Under the pieces are notes generated by a model. It did no database searches, was not told the DNA's origin, and saw only the letters and a list, made by a program, of their open reading frames with translations. Of a stretch of 12,139 bases of DNA, positions 1 through 8,500 are shown one piece after another. Numbering within the stretch: the stretch's first letter is position 1; each line of letters opens with the position of its first letter. The DNA is from Goniomonas avonlea (taxonomy: Eukaryota > Cryptophyceae > Goniomonadida > Goniomonadaceae): the NCBI GenBank assembly GCA_003573635.1, contig QUTJ01031484.1:1-12139 (forward strand), given 5' to 3'. The position numbers and the translations under genes were made by a program.

Positions 1-1036
1 TCTCGCATCAAGGGCGCAGCACATGGCACACGCTCAGCTGAAAAAAGAGTCCATGCCTTGGCTTTTGCGTTGATGTTCACTCCAGCATCCATCAACAGTT
101 GGGATGCCGTCCAATGCCCCCTGCTGGCAGATTCGTGCAGTGCTGTGCAGCCCAGCTGTAAGCGAAAACGTCGGTCAGTGAATCGGTAGCTTGTACGATT
201 GCCAACAACGCCGCATCAGCAAGAGGCGGTCACACCCTTGCATAGCAATACTTGCCGACGTGTATCGGCAACAAACCACCACACACAACACAATGGCACA
301 AGCTAAATGCGCTCGTCCGCGCCCACTCTCTCCCTCCCCCCCGGTTCCGTTTCGATCAATTAACCTGCCAGTCTTGATATGCTGATCAAACATGATGCAG
401 TCTATCGTGAATCTCGTGACTCCAGTCAAGCAAAACTCTCCGGTCGAGATTCTAAACAAGGACTGTCCCCCAAAAACTCTTTGGTCGGCCTAGATGGCAG
501 ACTATTAGCAGTTGCAATGCCTTACCATGGCTAGTTCAGCAACCCAGAGCAGGGCTGATAGGACGCCAATGGATGTTGTTTTTATCAACGACACGGAGTG
601 TACACATCTCGCATCAGGGGCACAGCAGCACACACAATCAATGAAAAAAATAATCGGCCATGCCTTGGTCTCTGCGTTGATGTCCGCTTTACGAGCCAAC
701 AGCAGTTTGCATGTCTCGGCGTTGCCCACGGCGGCAGCTCCGTGCAGTGCTGTGCTGCCCTTCTGCAAACGAAAACAAGTCAGTGGTTTGTCGGTCAGAG
801 TTATAACGCCTGTCTATCAACTGTAGAACACGATCTAACATTGTCTCGCCCTGTCTAACACTGTCTGACCTGCTGTCGTGGGTCTGGCATGCCAGTGGGT
901 CTACACAGTCTCACACCGGCCGTCGAAACTGTACTTGGTCTAACAATGCAGAACACTGACACAGTTTTAACATGGCCTAACAACATCGAGTTTTCTCTTC
1001 TCTTTTCTTCTCTTCTCTTTTCTTCTCTTCTCTTCC

Positions 1037-1069
<33 letters not shown>

Positions 1070-2895
1070 CTCACACCCACTCGCACGCACTCACACACAC
1101 GCACACACCCTGTCGCTGAATGCCACGAATGCTTTGGCATCCAACAGTCGAATGCACTCCGCGGCACCGTGGCATGATGCAGCCTCAATCAGCTTTCTGT
1201 TCAGTTCCTGGGACCGAACATTGTTACACAACTTTGAAACTAAACATCTTGCCAAGCCAGGCGTGTTGCCTGGAACAAACACGTCAGCGCTCGAGACACG
1301 CAGCCAGTGCACAGGAAAACAACGGCCAGGAAGACATCGATGAAACTTGCATGCAAACCCACTCACCATGACATCCGCAGGAACATCGTGACTCTCAGCA
1401 GCTTCGTGACAGTCGCTTGCAGGTGACTCAGGAGCTCCGTCACTGTCACTGTCGCTAGCACGTGACCCAGCAGCTCCGTCACCGTCGTCACTGTCGCTTG
1501 CAGCTCCGTCACTGTCGTCGTTGTAGGTGGCCGACCTTGCAGCAGCTACTAGAACTTCCACTGGGGTGACCCGCCTCTATCAGGGATGTTAGACCCAAGA
1601 GCATCAGATGGCCTTGCAAGTGAAACGGATCGATTTGCAACCTTGCATTCAAAATTGCATTAATGCGATCACCCACAGGTGGATGTGTCACGATGTGGCA
1701 CAAGTGGCACTGGCACAGCGCACTCAGCATGTGCTTCAAACTCCATATAAAGTCAGCTGTCGGATACTCTGTCGTTGAATCTGCTGCAGACTGGACCTCT
1801 GTCTCAGCCCGTCGCACTAGTCAGACAAGATAGTCCATGCCTTGTTCTTTGCGTCGACGTCCGCTCCATAATCTACCAGCAGTTCGTATGTCTCCGTATG
1901 CCCCCCGTAGGCAGCTTCGTGCAGTGCTGTGTTGCCCGACTGCCAACAAAGACACGGCCAGTCAGTCGGTAGCTTGTACGTTTGTCAGCAAGTGTTGCAC
2001 TGGCAATGCAAAGGTGTGACCGACTCGCGCGGAGCTGCGGCAACACACACACACACACGCCGTTGGCACAGACTTGACACTCTTGATGATGCGCACAAGC
2101 CAGCAAGCACAAACCACCAACAACATCTTTTTTTTAAGAACCCACACTACTCAAAAAATAGAAAACCAGACAAAAAGACAAGACCGAAAACCCACAACAC
2201 ATTGGCACAAGTTGAATGGCTCCCCGTTCTCACCCTCGCTTTCTTGCAAACGCGGTTGCGTCCGAGTCTAGCTCGACTCGAGGCAGTCTAGAGCTATCCC
2301 GATTTAGCACAGACTACCAGCATTCGGCATGTCTTACCATGGCAATCATGATGTTTTTGGATCACGACACGCGCACACACTCAGCTGAAAAAATAACAGC
2401 CCATGCCTTGTTCTTTGCGTCGATATTCGCTTCAGCTCTTAGCAGGGCGGATGTCGCCTCATGATGCCCCCTGGAGGCAGCTTCGTGCAGTGCTGTGTTG
2501 CCCTTCTGCGAACGAAAACAAGGCCATTCAGTCGGTAGCTTGTAGCTTGTACCACACTTCTGAGACTCGGACTTACCGATACAGCTCCAATACACTGCTC
2601 CAAAAATAGAGAACAAGAAAAGACCGAAACCCCACAACACAAGCTCAGGACAGGATGCAGGAGAGGAATGGCAGGAACTTAATATCGTCTAATAGTCAAA
2701 CCCGAATGCCAACATACACACGAAAGCGCACGCGCACGCCCACACACACATACACCCGCACTACACGCACTCACACGCACTCACACGCACCGTGTCGCTG
2801 AATGACACGTCGGCGTCGGCATCCAACAGTCGAGTGCACCGCTGGGCATCGCCGCGTGACGCAGCCTCAAGGAGCTCTTGTTGTCTGTCCATTTC
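1..2895 (-). CDS. Multi-exon ankyrin-repeat protein gene, 3' end beyond the left edge
   Basis: Exons read on the minus strand are 2895-2791, 2505-2407, 1939-1841, 1576-1367, 1207-1109, 762-664 and 155-57. All join in phase 0 and give 270 codons inside the window. Most exons encode one ankyrin repeat: TALHEAA or TALHGAA at the start, a LLxxxADIN-type end, and G/K before TALH. Ankyrin repeats are protein-binding scaffolds, so the product is probably a binding or adaptor protein; no catalytic domain is visible. A likely first exon is 2895-2791, because an ATG at 2892 opens a typical ankyrin N-terminus (MDRQQELLEAASRGD). If so, the similar exon 1207-1109, which has CTG at that place, is an internal copy. 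It could instead be two tandem genes, one of which lost its start. No stop codon or terminal exon is seen before base 1. The neighbour on the same strand, 5560-10023, is a paralogous ankyrin-caspase gene. Confidence 0.8.
57..155 (-). CDS. Ankyrin repeat exon 3 of module copy B (99 bp)
   Basis: 33 codons, LGCTALHESASRGHWT to GVNINAKAK. Acceptor CTTACAG, donor AAG|GCATGG with the GC donor at 56-55. It is equivalent to the exon at 1939-1841. The following intron runs off the window, so the gene continues to the left. Confidence 0.85.
664..762 (-). CDS. Ankyrin repeat exon 2 of module copy B (99 bp)
   Basis: 33 codons, KGSTALHGAAAVGNAETC to KADINAETK. Acceptor TTTGCAG, donor AAG|GCATGG (GC-AG intron). 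It is equivalent to the exon at 2505-2407. Confidence 0.85.
990..1067 (+). repeat. Pyrimidine tract with (CT)14
   Basis: Irregular TCTTCTCTTTTC units (990-1038) are followed by an uninterrupted CT dinucleotide run and then CA-rich sequence to about 1108. It lies in an intron of the ankyrin gene, directly downstream of the exon 1207-1109 on the minus strand. Confidence 0.95.
1109..1207 (-). CDS. Ankyrin exon 1 of module copy B (99 bp)
   Basis: 33 codons, ELNRKLIEAASCHGAA to FVAFSDR. The acceptor is GGTCCCAG, homologous to the one at 2895; the donor is AGG|GTGTGT. It lacks the ATG found at the equivalent place in copy A. The intron just downstream on the minus strand holds the long pyrimidine/purine tract at 990-1067. 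Confidence 0.75.
1367..1576 (-). CDS. Linker exon with degenerate ankyrin start and Ser/Asp-rich repeat
   Basis: 210 bp, 70 codons. The acceptor is CCTGATAG with a TCTAAC branch point a few bases upstream; the donor is ATG|GTGAGT (strong, canonical). It begins RRVTPVEVLVAAARSATY, a weak ankyrin helix. It then becomes acidic and low-complexity with repeated SDSDGA-type units (about 15-18 bp each at DNA level), and ends AAESHDVPADVM. The exon at 9651-9565 is its paralog but lacks the acidic expansion. The acidic part is probably disordered. Confidence 0.65.
1841..1939 (-). CDS. Ankyrin repeat exon 3 of module copy A (99 bp)
   Basis: Exactly 33 codons, SGNTALHEAAYGGHTE to GADVDAKNK. It is the best ankyrin match of the set. 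The acceptor is TTGGCAG and the donor is AAG|GCATGG, the same GC donor as in its sister exons. Its 5' 28 bases are identical, apart from the first codon, to those of the exon at 2505, which points to recent duplication or gene conversion. Confidence 0.85.
2044..2058 (+). repeat. Short (CA)n tract in an ankyrin intron
   Basis: Dinucleotide run in the intron between the exons 2505-2407 and 1939-1841. A second, interrupted CA-rich stretch lies at about 2710-2790, just downstream of the donor of the exon at 2791. Confidence 0.85.
2407..2505 (-). CDS. Ankyrin repeat exon 2 of module copy A (99 bp)
   Basis: Exactly 33 codons from KGNTALHEAASRGHHE to ANIDAKNK, one complete ankyrin repeat with both flanks in phase 0. 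The acceptor is TTCGCAG. The exon must end at AAG|GCATGG to keep the 33-residue period with the next exon, which makes the intron GC-AG. Reading on past AAG gives AWAVIFSAE and then a stop, not ankyrin sequence. Confidence 0.85.
2791..2895 (-). CDS. Ankyrin exon 1 of module copy A, possible start exon
   Basis: This exon is 105 bp, 35 codons. The acceptor is GGTCCCAG with TGTTAACAC as branch point about 20 nt upstream; the donor is ACG|GTGCGT. It reads EMDRQQELLEAASRGDAQRC and ends DADADVSFSDT, an N-terminal ankyrin cap. An in-frame ATG at 2892 could be the translation start. Its closest relative is the exon 1207-1109, which lacks two residues and the ATG. Upstream, 2996-2942 may hold another short exon (open segment with SPKTVAAEAFK before a GT donor), but its phase does not settle this. 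Confidence 0.75.
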
Positions 2896-3210
2896 CTGGG
2901 ACCCAACAGTGTTAACACAAGCTAAACATCTTGGCCTCGGTCCAAACCTTGAAGGCTTCAGCAGCGACCGTCTTCGGGCTTCCGAGCGACCGTCTCCGTC
3001 ACCTGATAGGTAGGGGGCGACACGCTCGCTTCACCTCACCAAAAACCCACTATTATTCTTTTCTCTATCTGAGCCAAAACGAGTATAATAATATAATTGT
3101 AAATCGCGACGGTTCGCAGCGTTAGCATAATCCATCAATAAAGTTGAATAATTAATTATATACAATATTGCAGAGGCTCAGCCAGGAGTCAGCCTTTGGG
3201 CTTTCCTAAC
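2896..3210. other. Non-coding stretch upstream of the ankyrin gene, AT-rich at 3060-3180
   Basis: No exon can be supported beyond a possible short one near 2950-2990. Bases 3080-3175 are strongly AT-rich, with an AATAAA at 3136 on the plus strand. If the ankyrin gene starts at 2892, its promoter would lie here, but I see no defined promoter element. Confidence 0.5.
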
Positions 3211-3310
3211 TAGTTAAGTAAAGTGGGAAAGTGATTTAGTTAAGTAAACTTTACTCAGTTGCTTTACCAAATTTTCGACCGGTGACTTTACTTAACTATT
3301 TACTTAACTA
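3211..3310. repeat. Foldback (inverted-repeat) element of TAGTTAAGTAAA motifs
   Basis: The motif TAGTTAAGTAAA occurs at 3211-3222 and 3237-3248. Its reverse complement TTTACTTAACTA occurs at 3287-3298 and 3299-3310. Two direct copies facing two inverted copies across about 38 bp could form a long hairpin. It resembles a MITE or foldback element. The target duplication was not determined, and no transposase is linked to it. Confidence 0.8.
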
Positions 3311-4115
3311 AGCTTGGTAAATAGGCAGAGAGTTTTTTCCATGGCACAGAAAAAGGCGCATCGGCCGACAAAGGGGCTTCCCTTCGCTCTACGGCCCAAG
3401 CTTCTTCCTGAATGACCCCGACGGTATGGAACCGCACCCTACCAATGCTCAACTCGACCGGTCCACCAGAACTGTCGTCATCGCAGCGGGCGGATCCACC
3501 GAAACCAAAACCAAGCAGATGCATCTCACCACAAAAGTTTGCGCGAAAGTGCCAAGAATAATATGACGGAGCACTACAACTACAGAAAGGAGCTCCGCGA
3601 CGCCTCCCCACGAAGGGAAGCATTTCTGCACGATTCTCCGGGCAGATCTGCTCAGAAATTCACAGCCCAAAACAAGGCTAAACCGGTCGAAACCTTTTTC
3701 GGCCGAGGTCGATTGATCCGGGCGCTCTCATGCGGCTCATGATGCGAGAGCTGCCTCTCTCTGGACCTTCAAGGCTTATGTCGCGACGCAATCATGTCGC
3801 ACAATGGCGTTCAATAGCGCGTTGGAATCGCAACAACAAGCTTATTCCAGCAAGCATGGTCGCGCTTGTAAATTCTTTAAGATATTTTCTTCTTCTTCTC
3901 AATTGTCTCGGGCTCCAATTGTCCTCGATCCTTGTGTGCTAGCCATGAGAGTTCCTGAGAGAGTTGGATGGAAGCACCAAGGAACCAGGTGCATCTGGCT
4001 CCCGCGACCGACCCAGGGATACCAGAAGAGCTGCTAGAGAGCTACGTACGAGTCCCAGCTCGATCGAGCGAAATGGCAGCGCAGGCTCGCGGCGCGCGCA
4101 TGGTCGTTTTTTGGG
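3311..4115. other. Unassigned stretch with short open frames only
   Basis: Open frames up to about 70 codons occur on both strands (for example plus 3539-3742 and 3968-4177, minus 3300-3623). They overlap one another, show no domain I recognise, and have no convincing splice partners. It may be degraded mobile DNA or intergenic sequence. Confidence 0.4.
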
Positions 4116-4420
4116 AATATCCACGTGGAATATTACATGTCTTCTTGTGTGGTAGTTTTTGTTCAATATCCACGTGAAAAAGGTTGGCAGCCGTGGTTTA
4201 CTTTTCCAATAATCACACGGATAATGACACATATGTTATCCGTGGTCAAACGTCGATATATGAAAACCACAGATTCCGACGTTTAATATTGTGGGCCCAC
4301 GGTCGACGTCAAACGTCACGGACGTGGTCAGCTGTGGTCACTGACAGCCGTGGGCCTAAAGTTCCTGATGTAGGGACGAACGCGATTCATATCCTCAGGA
4401 GAGCTTTCCCGTGGTTCTCA
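4116..4420. promoter_or_regulatory. Cluster of CACGTG, CCGTGG and GTCAAACGTC motifs
   Basis: AATATCCACGTG occurs at 4116-4127 and again at 4165-4176. CCGTGG or its complement recurs near 4190, 4241, 4301, 4350 and 4409. GTCAAACGTC occurs near 4246 and 4308, with an inverted GACGTTT near 4279. Such density of short direct and inverted motifs is typical of promoters or of the subterminal regions of DNA transposons. The sequence alone does not decide between them. Confidence 0.45.
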
Positions 4421-4717
4421 GAGTCTCGGAGTACTAGTCCCTATCCTAGTCCCTATCTTTTTTATCTTGCGTTCTACCTTTGCTTTCCTTGCCTGCGCCT
4501 GTGTCGTGCAGCAAACACATTCAAGGTGGAGCAGACTGAGGACCCCGGGGCACAAGGGACACTGGAGTCAAATCGGGTGTACTGGTGGGCCCTGCCTCTC
4601 GGCATGGATTGGTCAAACAAAAACCGCTCGGCAGGGGGACCCCTCCGGGTCCCGACTCTCCGCTCCCACACGCTCTATCAGCGTCTAGACCGATTAGGAC
4701 CTTTCTACCATTCATAT

Positions 4718-4878
4718 CCAAGAAGGGCTGCCGTGCCCCACTTGTTTGTCCAAGAAGGGCTGCCGTGCCCCACTTGTTTGTCCTCCGGTCCCCGTGTTGT
4801 TTCTTTTATGAAATAATTTTCGTTCTTTCCTGCCCCACTTGTTTGTCCAAGAAGGGCTGCCATGCCCCACTTGTTTGC
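4718..4878 (+). repeat. 32-bp repeat family, three full copies and one partial
   Basis: The unit CCAAGAAGGGCTGCCGTGCC plus a further 12 bases (CCACTTGTTTGT) is tandem at 4718-4749 and 4750-4781. After a 49-bp spacer it resumes with a half copy at 4831-4846 and a full copy at 4847-4878 with one internal base change. The open frames through it read the same peptide in different frames, as expected for non-coding repeats. Confidence 0.9.
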
Positions 4879-5196
4879 TGGGCTCCGCCTGCCACTCACC
4901 GCCCACTCGCGGCTTCCCCTCCTGAAGGTGAAGGGGTCAGTGACACATTCAGGCCCGAGTTGGGTTCGAAAAAATGGCAGGGGGAACCTCCTCAGGCGCA
5001 GCAATACAGGAGGGGGGGTGTCATATCTAGGGAGCCCTATGGAGGGACAGCAAGTGTTTAGCCTGAGGGAGACTAGTTCAAACCTATGCCTCCCCCTCCT
5101 GCTCATGGTACCATACAGAACCCAACATAAGGCGGAGAGGGGGTCCCAGTGGTCTAGGTGGTGTTGGGGGTGAGATGTCGAACATACTTCCATGCA

Positions 5197-5242
<46 letters not shown>

Positions 5243-5559
5243 CAGGGGTAGAGCCGCAGAGGGACAAAGAGAGAAGACGGAAGCAGTGCTCTAAAGGCGG
5301 GAGAAGGGCGGGGAGAAGGGCGATGAGATTTGGGGGCACTCCATGAGGGGAGGCTGTACCCGGCTACAACACCAGACTCGCCTGGATCTCCCGGCTCTCA
5401 GGAATGTGGATCTACGCTTTGTGTCTGGAGGGTGGGGGTAGAAAGGACGGGGGGCAGTGAGTCGTCAGTAGTTCTGTGCAGGTCTGTGCGGTTCTGACTA
5501 CGGACGCTGTGTTTCCTATGTCCCAGAGAGCTGCCACATCAACGAAGGCAGCAGACTTA
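4879..5559. other. Non-coding stretch containing a (GA)n tract
   Basis: Apart from the dinucleotide run at 5200-5241, I find no gene here. It is the region downstream of the minus-strand caspase gene and should hold its 3' UTR. I did not find a clear minus-strand AATAAA. Confidence 0.5.
5200..5241 (+). repeat. (GA)21 microsatellite
   Basis: Uninterrupted GA dinucleotide run of about 42 bp. Confidence 0.97.
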
Positions 5560-5586
5560 TTATCTCCACGGCATCTCCAACCAACG
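5560..5586 (-). CDS. Last exon of the ankyrin-caspase gene
   Basis: Eight codons, RWLEMPWR, then TAA TAA. The acceptor is TTTGCCAG. C14 proteins often have a Q-x-PW segment soon after KAETG-like sequence, and ETEQ-RW-LEMPW fits that spacing. The exon is very short, so it is only moderately supported. Confidence 0.5.
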   Translation of the reverse strand, partial: RWLEMPWR

Positions 5587-8500
5587 CTGGCAAACATTGT
5601 TTCAAGCTGAAAATGCAGGCACCTAAATCGGTCTGGGTTTCTTCGCCGAACTACCGCCGTTCCCGTCCGCCGCCCTTTTCCCGCTGGTGCCCGCCTTTCC
5701 CTTTTGTGGCGTCACTTCACCAGAGCTCGGCGCTAACGTGGCCTTGTGGGAATCGTCCAGGCCATCCAGACACTCTGGTCGCTGTGGCGCCAGTCAGTCG
5801 CTAAGATTGAGGAAGGAGTCTCAATGTGATGAACTTCGCCGCCGCCGTCCCTAACCCTCTCAAAACCACCTACACTCTCCAACCCACAGCAGCCGCCACC
5901 TACCCTACCCTATCAATACCACCGCCCACCCACCCTCTCCTGCCGATACTGTCACCACCACCTACCCTACCCGATCAATACCACCACCGCCATCACCGCC
6001 ACCTACCACGCCCAGTACCGACCACAGCTAGCCCCTTCACTCTGGCATCCACTTGCAGCACCTCACCTCCCGCATACACTTGCAGTACCTCACCTCCCGC
6101 ATACACTTGCAGCACCTCACCTCCCGCATACACTTGACCTCATCCATTTGACCTCCCGCATACATTTGACCTCCCGCATACACTTGCAGTGCCTCACCTG
6201 TTCAGTCTCTGCTTTCACTGCCGCTTTCACTTCACCAACCCAGTAGGACAGGGGTTGGTCCTTGTGCAATTTCATTCCCTCAGCAAGGTGCTTGGTGAAC
6301 ACCGACAGATCCTCGTCTTGGGAAGTGCCCTCAGCAGTCTTCCTATTCATGAGTGTTACAACACAACGGCATGCCATCACACGTCTCTGGTTCCTATCTC
6401 AACAAACCTCCAGCCTGAGTGTGCCAAGCAGCACAACAATATGCAGCCGAGGCATACGCTTTGAACTTGATGGAGCTCTGAGCGATAGAAATCAGCTCAC
6501 GGCTAACATAGCGACGGTCCTCACTCTCCGTCGCATCTTAAACATGAACAAACTCGAGCAGGAGATTCCATAATTTCAAAAGATGTTGGAGTCATTGATC
6601 ACAAAACGGTCAATGAACCTGATCTCAATTGCAAAATTGTGCCTTTTGAACCAACCAACCTTGTCACAACCACACAGCATGACAGCACCCACATACACCC
6701 ACACGCCTCCCAGCACGGGCGTACCCAGAAAGCGTCCAATGAAACGTCATCAGTCCTTGAGTTTTGTCAAAGTGTGCATGGCGACATGTCCCGCCCTCAG
6801 TTTCTTGCTGGGGACAGCCGTGTTAGAAGGCCGGTGCCGGAGCGAAGAAAACGATCAACAACACAATAAAGGCTGTGGCACAGAGCTTCATCTCCCTATC
6901 GGGGAGCTTCGTTGTCGGGTTGGTGCGGTGGCGGCGGGTCAACTCACCTCACGGCACGCATCGATAAGGAGGATATTGGCACGAGTTGTGGTACCGGGGT
7001 CGTTGCCCACCAACGCCTTGGCCACCTCTTTCGTATTGATATACTGACTTTCGGCAGTAGCGCCACTCTTTTCAGTCGCTGCAGTGGGCACCAAGTAACA
7101 AATGTTGTCGTACTCCACGCCGTGTCCCGAGAAATAAACCACAGCAAACTTCAAGTCGGCCTCCTCTTCCAGAGTGTCGATGAACCCCTTGAAGATTTCT
7201 TCGAATGCATCGCGAGTTGGAATGTCGAGGTACGGTTTGCCCCCATATATATCGAAGCCACAATCAGTCAAGGCCTCTGCGACCCGCCAAGCGTCATTGC
7301 TCGAGTTGCGGAGGGGAGAAAACGGCTGACTTTGCCCTGCTCGGAGGTGCCTGCAGGAGTAGTTGCCGTTGCCAATCACCAAGGCCAGGCCATGTCCACG
7401 AAGTGGGACACGAGGGGTCTTGAGGTCCTTGAGCAAGGCATCGCCTTGGCTCAAAGCGTCCCCGAGCTCTGGGTAGGAATCGCCAAGCGACCGGTGGCTC
7501 AACAACTGCTCAAGCTCAGCGATGTGATGAGTGTTGACGACCGGGTCGTCGTCTGGCCTGCGCACTCGCTCCAGGAACTCTCTCAATTTCAGGTGGAGTT
7601 GCCTGGCCATGGCTGCGGAGTGTGGGTTAGGGTGCGAGCCCGTGTGCCAGGTGTGTCAGGTGTGCATGCGCGTGCGGTCGCGTGCATAGGCGCGTGTGCG
7701 AAAGTCTGTGTGTGCGGGAGACAGCAGTCGCACCCTGAACAGCCTGGTCGTCTTGACGACGAACTAACGCTGCAACTTCGACTTGTTCCTCACGGTCAAT
7801 CCTCTCCTTAGCCTTTTGACGAGCCACATCGTACTTTTGTTCCAATTTCTGTGAGGATCGCATTATTCATTGGCTCACAGGGACATGTCATAGGGTCGAC
7901 GATAGTCAGAAATGTTTAGTACAGATGAGATGGCATACATAGGCTGCAGATGATAATACATTGTGGAGTGGCATGGTACAATGGTGGCAGTGGCCGTGGC
8001 CGTCTGGTGGCGACGTTGGTGGCGGTGGGGCATAGTGGGGTTACGTTGGTGGCGGTGAGGCATGGTGGTGGTTGCGGAGGTGGTGCGGTCCGTTTGGCGT
8101 ACCTTGAGTTCGGCTTTGTGCTTTTCCTCAAGTGAGGGGTCGGACAAGTCCAAAGGCGGCAGTGGCTGCTGCGCCCTGCAGAAAAGCATTGGGAGTCAAG
8201 AGTCAGCGATTCCTGAGCACCACCACCCAATCCACCGACACCGCCACTGCCGCCCTCGGCCGCCGCCGCCACAACCACCACTGCCGATGTCACATCACAC
8301 TGATTGAGAAAGCTCATCACTCCGAGTCACCCAACATTGTGGAACACTCTAAGATCGATGATCTGCAAGCCTCGGCGGGACACATGTTACTGAAGCTTAC
8401 ATCGTAGAGGGAGTCCGTGAGGGCCCCCCACCCGGAGGAGCAGTGCGCGGCGAATCACCACGATACATTTTCCACCCTTTCTTGACGTCGTCCAGTTTCT

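Noticed and set aside
175-459. Minus-strand open frame of 94 codons in the first intron, and its plus-strand partner at 191-385
   Set aside because: The sequence matches introns elsewhere in the ankyrin array (same blocks near 1960-2000 and 2530), so it is duplicated intron, not coding.
2942-2996. Possible extra exon upstream of the ankyrin cap exon
   Set aside because: Acceptor-like TACCTATCAG and a donor GTTTGG exist, but no frame is both open from that acceptor and in phase with the exon at 2895. Kept only as a remark.
4184-4816. Plus-strand open frame of 210 codons
   Set aside because: It starts at TTG, runs through the motif cluster and the 32-bp repeats, and shows no domain. The other two frames are also partly open here. 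Treated as chance.
4965-5085. Possible tRNA-type B box (GGTTCGAAAA, AGTTCAAACC) suggesting a SINE
   Set aside because: No A box at the right distance and no tRNA-like fold. The TAGCCTGAGGG match is adjacent to the B box, far too close.
5826-6137. Plus-strand open frame with STSPPAYTC repeats
   Set aside because: It is a translation of the CCTACC-rich repeat and the 27-bp minisatellite, both inside an intron of the minus-strand gene.
6050-6180. CRISPR-like array
   Set aside because: The units are directly tandem without spacers and lie in an intron of a eukaryotic gene. It is a minisatellite.
6823-6891. Minus-strand mini-frame reading MKLCATAFIVLLIVFFAPAP, like a signal peptide
   Set aside because: Only 22 codons, it lies in the intron after the catalytic exon and overlaps the branch-point region. 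Probably a coincidence, although a separate micropeptide cannot be excluded.
7622-7632. GGGTTAGGG, telomere-like
   Set aside because: A single copy only. On the minus strand it is the CCCTAACCC branch point of the intron before the catalytic exon.
6912-7811. Plus-strand open frame of 299 codons
   Set aside because: It is antisense to the caspase exon 7612-6948 and crosses its GT-rich intron. The minus strand has clear C14 motifs and splice sites, so this is a shadow frame.
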